From assembly GCF_023238445.1 (NCBI RefSeq), contig NZ_CP096658.1, positions 1,488,001 through 1,552,000 of the forward strand: a DNA stretch of 64,000 bases, read 5' to 3'. This document shows positions 43,410 to 51,965 of this stretch, in pieces. Source of the stretch: Halorussus gelatinilyticus. Lineage in GTDB: Archaea; Halobacteriota; Halobacteria; Halobacteriales; Haladaptataceae. A model generated the notes under the pieces. That model did not search any database, was not told the DNA's origin, and saw nothing but the letters and a program-made list of their open reading frames with translations. Within the stretch, counting starts at the first letter, position 1. The number at the start of each line of letters is the position of its first letter. Made by a program: the position numbers and the translations under genes.

Positions 43410-44147
43410 TCAGGCGTACTGTTCCAGCACGCGCTCCAGGTCGTCGCGGATAGTCGCCACGTCGGGGTCCCGAATCGTGAGACTCGTCTTCGACTCGTCG
43501 GTCTCGGCCATCTCGCTCAGGAGGCCGCCCCGGCGGTCGATTTCCACGAACAGCGTGAGTTCGTCGGCCGACTCTTGCGCGACCAACTCTACCTCGTCCA
43601 AGTCGCCGCGGAACGGCCCGGCCTGCGGCGTGAACTCGAACTCCTGGACGAACCGCTGGCCCGACCCGTAGCGGTCGTAGGGGTCGGCTTCGCACTCGGC
43701 GGTCCGGAACGAGAAACCCAACTCGTCCATCGCGTCGAAGACCGCCTGCAAGCGCGGCGTCGGTTGCACGTCGACGTAGTCTTTGTCTTCGGGGTCGACC
43801 GCCCAGTCGATGTCGAGTTCGGTCTCGACCCACACGTCCACGTTTCCGAGCGTCACGGGCGTTCCGTAGGGAATCTCGATTTGGACGGAGCGGGTCTCCT
43901 GCTGGTCGGGTTCGATAGTCAGGTCGTCGGTCAGGGTGAACCGGTCGATGTCGGCCTCTTCGTACCCCTCTTCGGTGGCGTACTGGGTTTCGAGTTCGAC
44001 CCGAATCGCGCCGACTTCCTGCTCGGCGGACCCGCCATCGACGTGTACTTCCGCGTCGATGGTTTCGCCGGGCGTGACGGTCGTGGAGGACAGGACGGTA
44101 TCGACTGTCGCGTTGCCGACACCGATGCTAGCGAGGACTTTCTTCAT
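43410..44147 (-). CDS. Spo0M-like (sporulation-control) arrestin-fold protein
   Basis: A 245-residue cytoplasmic acidic protein starting MKKVLASIGVGNATVDTVL. The opening, followed by TTVTPGETIDAEVHVDGGSAEQE and a second half (FRTAECEAD, GPFRGDLDEVELV), is the signature of Spo0M/YgaC-type arrestin-like proteins. In bacilli these shape stress and cell-cycle responses; haloarchaeal function is unknown. The ATG at 44147 is preferred over 44204. It lies downstream of the CHAT gene in the same direction, with its own promoter-like CAAAGATACAG near 44180-44190. Confidence 0.85.
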   Translation of the reverse strand: MKKVLASIGVGNATVDTVLSSTTVTPGETIDAEVHVDGGSAEQEVGAIRVELETQYATEEGYEEADIDRFTLTDDLTIEPDQQETRSVQIEIPYGTPVTLGNVDVWVETELDIDWAVDPEDKDYVDVQPTPRLQAVFDAMDELGFSFRTAECEADPYDRYGSGQRFVQEFEFTPQAGPFRGDLDEVELVAQESADELTLFVEIDRRGGLLSEMAETDESKTSLTIRDPDVATIRDDLERVLEQYA

Positions 44148-44331
44148 GGCTTCGCGTTGGACCTCTCGCTCGGGGATACTGTATCTTTGGGAGCGAATCG
44201 ACATCTCCCGATTCTGGCTACAAACTATCGTATTCTAATTTCGACACGAACGCCTAATCGTAGGACTGACTCTCGATACGCCATCGACTTCTCCCGAATA
44301 CCACACTACGAACAGCATTCGAATCTAATAC

Positions 44332-44346
44332 CGAAAGATAAACTAA
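44332..44346 (+). promoter_or_regulatory. Haloarchaeal promoter-like box before the micro-ORF
   Basis: CGAAAGATAAACTAA resembles a BRE plus TATA element and is centred about 30 bases before the ATG at 44371. It lies in an AT-rich island, which is uncommon in this genome and supports transcription of the tiny gene that follows. Confidence 0.5.
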
Positions 44347-44370
44347 ATCCCATCTACTAATTTTTGTTAC

Positions 44371-44508
44371 ATGCCAGTTGTTAGAAACGCGGTCGAAGGC
44401 GTTACCGGCAGTAAAACGGCAGTTCACCTCGCGTGGTTGCTCGTTCTCCTTCTCGTGGAATCGAGTCGAGTTCTCGCAGGCCCGAGTACCGGAACTAGCG
44501 GGCCGTAA
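44371..44508 (+). CDS. 45-residue single-TM micro-protein facing the CHAT gene
   Basis: The protein starts MPVVRNAVEGVTGSKT, has one hydrophobic helix (about residues 17-29, HLAWLLVLLLV) and ends AGPSTGTSGP. It is too short for automatic calling. It ends 8 bases from the CHAT protease stop, in convergent orientation, and has a promoter-like box upstream. The VLA-G boundary could be a signal-peptidase site that would release a nine-residue tail. This may be a membrane partner, inhibitor or substrate of the protease, or a chance reading frame. Confidence 0.45.
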   Translation: MPVVRNAVEGVTGSKTAVHLAWLLVLLLVESSRVLAGPSTGTSGP

Positions 44509-44516
44509 CGGTAGCA

Positions 44517-46619
44517 CTACTTTTCTAACCACTGGTTAGCTAACACTAACTCACCATCGATAATCAGGGGCGAATACGGATTATCGTCGTAGGCGTCTAA
44601 CATCCGTTCTTTGGTAGACTCGAAGTGGTACGGCCCGGTAGAGAGAAAACGCGGGCCGACTTCCAGATACGTTCCAGAGACACTCCCGATGGCATGTTCC
44701 CGCGTTGGATACGCAAATGCGGTCAACGAAAGCGGTGGTTCGTCGGAGTCCTCGAATTTGTACATTAGCGGGACGATATCGGCGCTCGGCGCCAGCGTGA
44801 ATCCGGCGTCGCCGACCGCGATGTATCGGGTCCCGATGAACGTCGCCTCTCGCGTGATGGCGAGCGCGCCTCCGATGCTGAATCCCGCCTGGAACAGTTT
44901 CGCCAGCGTCTCGCCGAGTTCGACGGCCGCGGAGTTACCGACGTTACCGAGACTCACGATGCCGCCGTGACACCCGGCCTCGACCAGCGCGACGCCCTGA
45001 TTGTGCGACCGACAGGCGTTGAGTAGGAACGCGCGCATCCCGACCTCGTCGAGGGTCCGGGCGTCCAGCACGCCGTCCGAACACTCGAAGCCTCGGCCGT
45101 CGATGTGACCGACGTAGTGAAAGAGGTCGGTCGGAGTCCGGAGCAAGTCCTCCAGTTCGTCGGTCGTCACGTTGAAGTGGACGGTCGGGTCGAACGAGAT
45201 GGTGTCGCGGGGACCGTACACCTCCGCGACCGCGTCCCACTCCTCGCGCATCTCCTCGTCGTTGCAGACGACAGTGATCTCGATCACGTCGTCGGAGGTT
45301 CCCGAAGACTCGTATCGATACGCCTCCGGGAGGACTTTCGTCCCGCGGACCGGCGTCCCGTCGCCGACCCACGCGAGTTCGAGGGCGTCGTCGTGGTCGG
45401 GCATCTGGACGTACTCCTCGACGGGCGGGACGCCGCGCCGTGCCGCGGCGTCCCGCTCGCTCTCGGGTCGCTCGTCCGAATCGCCGGGCGAGGGCGTGCG
45501 CTTGAAGCCCTCGATGGCGTCGCGGGTCTCGCGCATCTCGTCGGTCTCGTCGTAGGTCGGCCGGGGCGGCGTCCGCAGAATCGAGAAGTCGTTGACGAGG
45601 TACGGGAGCGCCTCGACGTTCTCCGGGTCCGGGCGGACGTACGCGACGCGGTGCCACGACGGCATCGCCTCGGCCACGGTCTCGTAGGGAATCGAGAAAT
45701 AGGTCGATAGTTGCTCGCCCAGCGGCGCGTCGTACAGCGCCGCGAAGTCGACGTCCACCAGCGATTCGAGTCGGTTCCGGCCGGCGAGTTCGATGGGGTA
45801 GTAGCCTTCGGTCCGCGTGACGCAGTCGAGGAAGAACGCCTGTTTCAGCGTCCGAACAACGTCGTCTTCGAAGCCCTCGCCGGCGTCGAAACGGCGTTCG
45901 AACCCGCCGACCGTCAGGCGCGGCGTCTCGCCGGCCACGAGGTCGGCCCCGAAGTAGTAGGAGAGCGGCGCGGCCGCGTAGATGGCGTCGTACGCCGGCG
46001 GCACCTCGACGGTCGCTCCGGTGGCCGGGACCGCGAGGTCGTCGGGCACGTCGAGTTCGTCGCCGCGTTCGATGCGGGGCGGGTGGCCCCGGAGCGTGGG
46101 CCACGACCGCTCGCAGGTGGTCGTCTTCAGGACCGACCCGAGCGTCGAGACGGCACTCATCACGTCGTGCGGGTCGTCGGTCGTCGTCACCGTCGCGGCC
46201 GGTGACTTGTGGAACGACCGCGCGCCGACCTCGACCGTCGTCTCGCGGTCGAACGCGATTCGCATCGATTTGGTACTCGATTCGATGCGGAGTCCGGCCT
46301 CCGCCCGGAGGTAGAGTTTGATGGGTGCGCTCAGGTCCACGATGTAGGTGCCGGGCGAGAACTCCGCGGACGCGTCGTGACCGAGGTCGGCCAGTACCTC
46401 GCCGTCGGCGTCTCTGACGTACGACATGACGATGTACGGGAGGACCAACTCGCTGGTCTCGACCCGGCAGGCGGAGCTGACGGGGAACCGGAACGAGTCG
46501 GGGTCGGCGGGCGTCGGTTCGACCGGGTTCGGCGTCGAGAACGTGAACCGACGGGTCTCGATGGGGTCCACGACCTCGAATCCTCCCTCGTCGTCGAGCG
46601 TGTCGAACGTCGGTTTCAT
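44517..46619 (-). CDS. CHAT-domain (caspase-like) protease
   Basis: A 700-residue protein. The N-terminal 170 residues are beta-rich and the middle is mixed. The C-terminal CHAT-type caspase-fold domain spans about 430-625. The catalytic dyad is H505 (FHYVGHIDGRG) and C536 (FLLNACRSHNQGV), followed by GGIVSLGNVGNSAA. CHAT proteases cut other proteins in bacterial and archaeal defence or signalling. No known effector such as a gasdermin is next to it. A convergent 45-residue membrane micro-ORF lies 8 bases beyond the stop. The function of this family in haloarchaea is unknown. Confidence 0.85.
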   Translation of the reverse strand: MKPTFDTLDDEGGFEVVDPIETRRFTFSTPNPVEPTPADPDSFRFPVSSACRVETSELVLPYIVMSYVRDADGEVLADLGHDASAEFSPGTYIVDLSAPIKLYLRAEAGLRIESSTKSMRIAFDRETTVEVGARSFHKSPAATVTTTDDPHDVMSAVSTLGSVLKTTTCERSWPTLRGHPPRIERGDELDVPDDLAVPATGATVEVPPAYDAIYAAAPLSYYFGADLVAGETPRLTVGGFERRFDAGEGFEDDVVRTLKQAFFLDCVTRTEGYYPIELAGRNRLESLVDVDFAALYDAPLGEQLSTYFSIPYETVAEAMPSWHRVAYVRPDPENVEALPYLVNDFSILRTPPRPTYDETDEMRETRDAIEGFKRTPSPGDSDERPESERDAAARRGVPPVEEYVQMPDHDDALELAWVGDGTPVRGTKVLPEAYRYESSGTSDDVIEITVVCNDEEMREEWDAVAEVYGPRDTISFDPTVHFNVTTDELEDLLRTPTDLFHYVGHIDGRGFECSDGVLDARTLDEVGMRAFLLNACRSHNQGVALVEAGCHGGIVSLGNVGNSAAVELGETLAKLFQAGFSIGGALAITREATFIGTRYIAVGDAGFTLAPSADIVPLMYKFEDSDEPPLSLTAFAYPTREHAIGSVSGTYLEVGPRFLSTGPYHFESTKERMLDAYDDNPYSPLIIDGELVLANQWLEK

Positions 46620-46765
46620 CGGAGTGCCTCGGAGACGGTCGCTACTGATACGTGGCAGGGGGAGTACAAAACGTCTGTGACGAGTCGAACGCGGGCCCGC
46701 GAGCGGTCGCGGACGACTCGCCCGCTTCCGACCGTATTTTCTGGCTCGAACTCCAATCGGAACCC

Positions 46766-48241
46766 GTGACCGACCGAAACTTCACTATCGACGGTGATTG
46801 GAACGGACTGTACCTCGACGGCGAGTGGGTCGAGGCGGGCGACGGCGAGACCATCACGGTCGAGAACCCGGCGACGCGCGAGGCGGTCGCCGAGGTCCCG
46901 GCCGCGACCGAGGACGACGTGGACCGCGCCTACGAGACGGCCGCCGAGGCCCAGGACTCGTGGAGCCAGCGGTCGGTAGACGAGCGCGCGTCGGTCATCG
47001 AGGACGCCATCGAGATTCTGGACGACCGGCGCGACGACATCCTGGAGGCGCTGGCGGTCGAGTCCGGCAGCGCCAACGCGAAGGCGTTCGCCGAGTGGCA
47101 GACCGCCCAAGGGATGTGCCATCACGCGAAGAGTCTGGCCGGACGGACGGACGAGGTCGAAACGTCGGACTCGATGATTCCCGGCAAGGAGAACGAGGTC
47201 CAGCGGGTCCCCGAGGGCGTCGTCGGCGTCATCTCGCCGTGGAACTTCCCGCTCAACCTCTCGATGCGGGCGGTCGCGCCCGCGCTGGCGACCGGGAACG
47301 CCGTGGTCCTCAAACCCGCCTCCTCGACGCCCGTCACGGGCGGCCTGCTCATCGCGCGCATCTTCGAGGAGGCCGGACTCCCCGACGGCGTGCTGAACGT
47401 CGTGACGGGCCACGGCTCCGAAATCGGCGACCGCGTGGCCGGTCATCCAGAACTCGACGTGATGGCGTTCACCGGTTCGACAGAGGTCGGGCGGGGCGTC
47501 GCGGCGCAGGCCGCGGAGAACCTCGCCATCCCGGCCATGGAGTTGGGCGGCAACAACCCCTTCGTCGTGACCGAGGACGCCGACGTGGACGCCGCGGTCG
47601 ATTCGGCCGTGTTCGGGTCGTTCCTCCACCAAGGCCAGATTTGCATCTCCATCAACCGCCATCTGGTCCACGAATCGCTCTACGACGAGTACGTCGAGCA
47701 GTTGGCCGAGCGCGCCGAGAGCCTGCCCATCGGCGACCCCCGCGAGCGCGAGAACGTCGTCGGTCCCGTCATCGACGAGGGCCAGCGCGACCAGATTCTC
47801 GAATACGTCGAGGAGACCGTCGAGCAGGGCGCGACCCTCGAAACCGGCGGCGACCACGACGACCTCTTCGTGGAACCGACGGTCCTCTCGGACGCCACGA
47901 ACGACATGGCCGCGGCCTGCAACGAACACTTCGGCCCGGTCGCGCCGGTGATTCCGTTCAGTAGCGAGGAGGAAGCCATCGAACTCGCCAACGACACCGA
48001 ACACGGGCTGGCGGCCGCGATTCACGGCGGCGACCTCGACCGCGCCAAGGAAATCGCCGAGCAGATCGAGGCGGGCATGGTCCACATCAACGACCAACCG
48101 GTCAACGAGGAACCCAACGTCCCGTTCGGCGGGATGAAGGCCTCGGGCATCGGTCGGTACGACGGCGAGGAGATTCTCCACGAACTCACGCAGACGAAGT
48201 GGATTTCGACCCAGACCGAGAAGCGCGACTACCCGTTCTGA
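46766..48241 (+). CDS. NAD(P)-dependent aldehyde dehydrogenase
   Basis: A 491-residue aldehyde dehydrogenase. GVISPWNFPLNLSMR lies in the cofactor domain, FTGSTEVGRGVA is the nucleotide-binding region, the catalytic Glu is in AMELGGNNPF, and the catalytic Cys is in HQGQICISINR. The last block NVPFGGMKASGIGR is standard. The start is a GTG at 46766 (VTDRNFTIDGDW); upstream in-frame residues are not family-like. Substrate unknown; it may finish an amino-acid or sugar oxidation. Confidence 0.93.
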   Translation: MTDRNFTIDGDWNGLYLDGEWVEAGDGETITVENPATREAVAEVPAATEDDVDRAYETAAEAQDSWSQRSVDERASVIEDAIEILDDRRDDILEALAVESGSANAKAFAEWQTAQGMCHHAKSLAGRTDEVETSDSMIPGKENEVQRVPEGVVGVISPWNFPLNLSMRAVAPALATGNAVVLKPASSTPVTGGLLIARIFEEAGLPDGVLNVVTGHGSEIGDRVAGHPELDVMAFTGSTEVGRGVAAQAAENLAIPAMELGGNNPFVVTEDADVDAAVDSAVFGSFLHQGQICISINRHLVHESLYDEYVEQLAERAESLPIGDPRERENVVGPVIDEGQRDQILEYVEETVEQGATLETGGDHDDLFVEPTVLSDATNDMAAACNEHFGPVAPVIPFSSEEEAIELANDTEHGLAAAIHGGDLDRAKEIAEQIEAGMVHINDQPVNEEPNVPFGGMKASGIGRYDGEEILHELTQTKWISTQTEKRDYPF

Positions 48242-48265
48242 AGCGACAACCTTCTGCTGCGCTCC

Positions 48266-48284
48266 GGGCCGCCTTCGGCGGCCC
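48266..48284 (+). terminator. Strong GC hairpin after the aldehyde dehydrogenase gene
   Basis: GGGCCGCC (48266-48273) and GGCGGCCC (48277-48284) pair perfectly around a TTC loop, 25 bases after the stop. A weak A-rich tract follows at 48295-48312. It may end transcription or be a gene-free repeat element. Confidence 0.4.
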
Positions 48285-48552
48285 TCCGCTGGCAAAACGT
48301 TGATGAAAAAACACGGCGGTCGTCCCGCCACTCGCTTCGCTCGTTACGGTCCTCCCTTGGTCCGCTCGCTCACGTCCGTTCGCTCGCGGTCAATGACTGA
48401 TGTGAACCGCGACCGTACTGCCACGCAACCGGTAGGTAATCGAGTCGAGCAACCGAACTCTCACCGTTGAGTCCTGCATGTCGACAGTCCGACTCGGCGC
48501 GTTTCCGTGTCGGTCCACCGCGCGAGAGGGATGTATCTTCAGTGGAAATACT

Positions 48553-48560
48553 GTTGTGTC
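48553..48560. repeat. MITE target-site duplication, left copy
   Basis: GTTGTGTC, identical to 48793-48800. The duplicated 8 bases show that the insertion is recent enough for the sequence to be undecayed. Confidence 0.85.
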
Positions 48561-48792
48561 GGCACTGTCTAGTTAAGCAAACCTCGAACAAACAGGGAGT
48601 ATAGCTCCTCTGCAACCGTTGTTGAACGAGGTGTCTTACTGCGTCTTTGTTGAGAGAGTTGGTGAGAGTGGCGAATTCGTGTCGCTCATGGCTCACCGCG
48701 GCGCCGTCTCAGAACCTAGACACCGTTCTCAGATTATCTACGACTCGTCTATCGCCCCACCGTCTGGCGGTTCCGCTTATCTAGACAGTGCC
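48561..48792. mobile_element. 232-bp IS6-type MITE
   Basis: Terminal inverted repeats are GGCACTGTCTAGTTAAGC (48561-48578) and the complement of GGCACTGTCTAGATAAGC (48775-48792), 17 of 18 matching. Both sides are flanked by a perfect 8-base direct repeat GTTGTGTC (48553-48560 and 48793-48800). The repeat ends and 8-bp target size match IS6-family haloarchaeal elements (ISH14/ISH15-like). The inside (about 196 bases) encodes no transposase, so it is a non-autonomous miniature element moved in trans. Confidence 0.9.
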
Positions 48793-48819
48793 GTTGTGTC
48801 GGTCGTGTCAACGTGAAAT

Positions 48820-49035
48820 ATGAGCAAAACGAGCCAGTTGTACCGTCGCCTCGACGAGTGGATGCGGAACCTATCCCGCGTCGAGTTCGCTTCTCTCGCT
48901 GGCCTCACGTCCACTGTGGCCGTGCTTATCGTTGGCGCGCTGTTTGGCGGTGAATTAGTGACAGTTCAGGCAGTCACGATGGGTCTTACGATAGCCGTCG
49001 TCTATTATCTCTTCAACCCCAACGAGCAGGAGTGA
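48820..49035 (+). CDS. Small two-TM membrane protein, hypothetical
   Basis: A 71-residue protein (MSKTSQLYRRLDEW) with two hydrophobic segments (about residues 24-42 and 48-63) and a short charged tail ending NPNEQE. The MITE ends only 28 bases before its ATG, so the insertion lies inside the likely promoter and may alter expression. No family is known to me. Confidence 0.6.
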   Translation: MSKTSQLYRRLDEWMRNLSRVEFASLAGLTSTVAVLIVGALFGGELVTVQAVTMGLTIAVVYYLFNPNEQE

Positions 49036-49151
49036 CCAACGGATTGAGGACAGCGTTCGTCCGCTGTATTCAGTCCGGGGAGATACGTCTCTCCGACGCG
49101 GTCGGTCGGCATCTTCAGATACAAATACCGCGCCCGACCACACTCCCGGTA

Positions 49152-49904
49152 ATGACCTTCGACGCCGAACCGTTCACCGTCGCCGTCAAGGAGAGCGCGC
49201 GGGAGGCCAGCGAACCCGCCCGAAGGCTGGCGACCATCGAGGGCGACCGCGTGACCTTCGACTCAGAGACCGAGGCCCACCGGCGGGCCAGAGAACTCTC
49301 CGCGGAGGGCGAGTCGGTCGTCAAGGTCCAGCGCGCCGCGCCGCAGGACCCCGACGACGTGGACGGCTACCTCGTCGGGTGGCCACAGCGCCGCCACCAG
49401 ACCCCCGACGGGTCGCCGGCCGAGGGGCTGACCTTCGACACAGAGGCGAACCAGTACGGCGCGCTGGGCGAGGCCGTCGTGCTGACGCCCGAGGTGAACC
49501 CGCCGCTGCTCACGCACTTCGCCCGCGTCGATGCGGACCTCGGCGAGGCGGACGCGGACGGCGACGCGGGCGACGTTCGCGTCGAACTCGACACCGACCC
49601 CGACCCGGTGACGGTCGGGTCGGACCGGCGGTGGGAACCCGACTGTCGCGCGGTGGTCCGCCTCGGTCCCGACCGGCCGGTCCTCACCGAGTACTTCTGC
49701 GAGGTCAAAGCCGGTGACGGGTCGTTCGAGCGGAGCCAGCGCGAGGCGATGCGGGCCAAAGCCCGCGAGGCTACCGTCCTCAAGATTCGCGTCGATTTGG
49801 ACGACCTGCCCGACAGCTACACTGCGTGGGTCCGGACGGTCGCGCCCGAGGGCGACGGCGAGGGCGAGACCCACCGCGTCAACGCCAGCCTCGACAGTTT
49901 CTGA
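49152..49904 (+). CDS. Hypothetical protein with PD-(D/E)XK-like motif
   Basis: A 250-residue acidic protein. Residues P163-D164 (WEPDCRAVV) and E184-V185-K186 ([20 protein letters not shown]) form a PD-x20-ExK arrangement followed by Ser/Gln, a hallmark of PD-(D/E)XK nucleases. The N-terminal half (1-150) is not recognised. The start at 49152 (MTFDAEPF) is preferred over 49032. If real, it would be a small DNA or RNA nuclease; the motif alone is suggestive only. Confidence 0.65.
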   Translation: MTFDAEPFTVAVKESAREASEPARRLATIEGDRVTFDSETEAHRRARELSAEGESVVKVQRAAPQDPDDVDGYLVGWPQRRHQTPDGSPAEGLTFDTEANQYGALGEAVVLTPEVNPPLLTHFARVDADLGEADADGDAGDVRVELDTDPDPVTVGSDRRWEPDCRAVVRLGPDRPVLTEYFCEVKAGDGSFERSQREAMRAKAREATVLKIRVDLDDLPDSYTAWVRTVAPEGDGEGETHRVNASLDSF

Positions 49905-49912
49905 GAGAGACG

Positions 49913-50644
49913 TCAGTCCGCGATCCGGACGGCCTCGTGGTCTACCTCGACGGCGACTTCGTTCCGGCGCATGAACGGTGGCGTCCACGGGTCGTCGTAC
50001 TGGAGCAGGGCCGGGCGCGTCCGGGGTTCGATGTCGCGGGCGTCGAGCGCGTCGAGCAGGGCTTCACGGTACGTCCGCACTCGGTCTTCGCCGGCGTACC
50101 ACGAGAACTGGATGACCGCGAGCGTCCGCGGCGGTTCGACCGCGAGCCTGACCCCGGCGTTCGTCGGAATCGGCGCGTCGCCGGGGTCGTAGTCGGCCGG
50201 GAGGTAGAACGCCATCGTGACCTCGCTCTCGTCTCGGTCGGTTCTGACCGGCCCAGTCGTCGAAATCCGCTCGCGGTCGGGGCGGTCGGTTCGGACCGGC
50301 GTCGTCATCGGAAGCGTCGTCCCGCGGGTCGCCACGGGCGCGGTCATCGCCACTTCGTCGCCGGTCTCGTTCTCGCCCGAGATGTACCGGAACAGTCGCT
50401 CGAACGCCTCGTCTTCGTTCTCGGCGGTCGTCTCCGCGAGGACGAGTCGCGGGTAGCGTCGGAGTTCCACGCCGTCGAACTCGGTGACGGTCTCGTAGGG
50501 CACGCGCTCGGTCGTTCGGTCGACGTACGCTCCCCACCCGACCCACGCCGCGAGGAGTCCGCCCGCACCTGCGAGCAGTGCGAGGCTCCGCCTCGACGAC
50601 GGGAACGACGAAGCCGTGAGCAGTGTCTCGATTCGAGTTCGCAT
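49913..50644 (-). CDS. SOUL heme-binding family protein
   Basis: A 243-residue protein with an N-terminal membrane helix (residues about 18-35, [18 protein letters not shown]). The SOUL domain follows, with [43 protein letters not shown] and [22 protein letters not shown] proteins bind heme or porphyrin; this one is probably membrane-anchored, facing outside. The start at 50644 is chosen over 50737 because the signal-anchor follows directly. The partner is unknown. Confidence 0.88.
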   Translation of the reverse strand: MRTRIETLLTASSFPSSRRSLALLAGAGGLLAAWVGWGAYVDRTTERVPYETVTEFDGVELRRYPRLVLAETTAENEDEAFERLFRYISGENETGDEVAMTAPVATRGTTLPMTTPVRTDRPDRERISTTGPVRTDRDESEVTMAFYLPADYDPGDAPIPTNAGVRLAVEPPRTLAVIQFSWYAGEDRVRTYREALLDALDARDIEPRTRPALLQYDDPWTPPFMRRNEVAVEVDHEAVRIAD

Positions 50645-50776
50645 GGGAGAGCTACGACCCGCGACCTGAAAAGCGCACGCGCCGGGAGGTCTCGGTCGGC
50701 TCTCCGGAAATCCCCCGCAACCGCCGGGTCGGGGCACTTCGACGTATTTTTAGGGAGCGTCCTCTTTCCAATCCGT

Positions 50777-51175
50777 ATGGCAGACTTTCAGGTCGTCGTC
50801 GCGGACCCCGACTCCGGGACGACCTACCAGCGCGACGTAGACGGACAGGACGCGAACCGATTCCTCGGCAAGTCCATCGGCGAGGACGTGGACGGCGGTG
50901 CGGTCGGTCTCGACGGCTACACGGTCGAGATTACCGGCGGCTCCGACGACGCCGGCCGACCGATGCGCGGCGACGTAGACGGCCCGAACCTCAAGGAAGT
51001 CCTCCTCGACGGCGGCGTCGGCTACGAGCCGTCCCGCGACGGCGAGCGCAAGCGCGTGACCGTCCGCGGCGGCGAGGTCAGCGAGGCCACCGCCCAGCTC
51101 AACGTCAAGGTCAGCGAGTACGGCGAGGGGTCGGTCGAGGACCTCCTCGGCGAGGGCGGCGACGACGACGAGTAA
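50777..51175 (+). CDS. rps6e: Small-subunit ribosomal protein S6e
   Basis: A 132-residue archaeal/eukaryotic S6e of the 30S subunit. The sequence [54 protein letters not shown] and the [13 protein letters not shown] segment match the family well. The length is standard for archaea. It is monocistronic or transcribed with the next hypothetical gene, 59 bases downstream. Confidence 0.97.
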   Translation: MADFQVVVADPDSGTTYQRDVDGQDANRFLGKSIGEDVDGGAVGLDGYTVEITGGSDDAGRPMRGDVDGPNLKEVLLDGGVGYEPSRDGERKRVTVRGGEVSEATAQLNVKVSEYGEGSVEDLLGEGGDDDE

Positions 51176-51234
51176 TCGCTCGCCGACCGGAGCAACTTTT
51201 TGCGTTCGCACGCTAACTCCGGCCAGCACTCGCT

Positions 51235-51675
51235 ATGGCCGACCGCATCTCCAGCGACCACTCCTCGCTGACGACCGTGCGCGCGACGCTCGTCCGGAGC
51301 GGCGGACTCGACCGCCCGAAAGTCGAGATTCCCGCAGACGACGCCGACGCGTTCCCCGACGGCGAACTCGTCCGGGTCGTCGCCGACGACACCGAGTACC
51401 GCGCCCGCATCGAATCGCCGCTGACCGACGACGGCCGCGAGATTCGAGGCCTCTACGACTCGCCGACCCTCGCGCGCAACCCCGAGGACGGCGAGAACCG
51501 CCTCTCGTCGTGGATGGAGGGTACGGACGTCGAGTTCGGCCAGTCGGTCCTCGTGGACGTCATCGAGGAGGGGTTCAAGTACGGCCTGCGCGAACCCGGC
51601 GAGCGCGTCTTCTACGACGCCACCGAGTCGCCCGACGAGAGTCTGGCCGACATCGCCAGCGGACTGGACGAATAA
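51235..51675 (+). CDS. Conserved-looking haloarchaeal protein, unknown
   Basis: A 146-residue acidic protein with an apparent beta-barrel-like core (VRATLVRSGGLDRPKVEIP, VRVVADDTEYRARIE, VEFGQSVLVDVIEEGFKYGL). No cysteines or membrane segments. It follows rps6e in the same direction and may be co-transcribed. Function unknown. Confidence 0.75.
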   Translation: MADRISSDHSSLTTVRATLVRSGGLDRPKVEIPADDADAFPDGELVRVVADDTEYRARIESPLTDDGREIRGLYDSPTLARNPEDGENRLSSWMEGTDVEFGQSVLVDVIEEGFKYGLREPGERVFYDATESPDESLADIASGLDE

Positions 51676-51682
51676 ACCGCTG

Positions 51683-51699
51683 GGAACGCCCGGCGTTCC
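51683..51699 (+). terminator. GC hairpin after the rps6e-linked gene
   Basis: GGAACGCC and GGCGTTCC form a perfect stem directly after the stop. The following 260 bases to the stress-protein gene hold no gene, only pyrimidine-rich sequence, including a CCCTTTTTC tract near 51758-51766 that could aid termination. Confidence 0.4.
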
Positions 51700-51965
51700 G
51701 GGGTCGAAGGATCGGTTCTCTGTCTCGTCGCTACTCGCGTCTTCACTGTTCCACGTTCCCTTTTTCACTTTCTTCGTTGCCCTCGCGGGGCGGTGCTGTG
51801 CGGTAGACTTCTCTACTCGAGCCTGAAGCTAGTTTCTCTCGGCTTCCGTCTTCGTTCGGACAGTCACTACGAGCTCTACCGCTCCGCACGACACGCGGTA
51901 GTTTCACCGGTCGCGACGACCCCGCGAAGCGAGGATTTTTGCCCGATGCCCGTCCACGTACGCAC

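Larger units (their letters stand above)
48242..48560. other. Gene-free interval before the MITE
   Basis: About 320 bases contain only the hairpin at 48266-48284 and GC-skewed repeats of CGCTCGCT/CGCTTCGCTCG type between 48330 and 48390. I see no gene. A minus-strand reading at 48370-48696 runs into the MITE and has no family character. Confidence 0.45.

Noticed and set aside
48370-48696. Minus-strand frame reading into the MITE, possibly a transposase remnant
   Set aside because: It shows no DDE or HTH motif and crosses the MITE left end, so it cannot be an old single gene.
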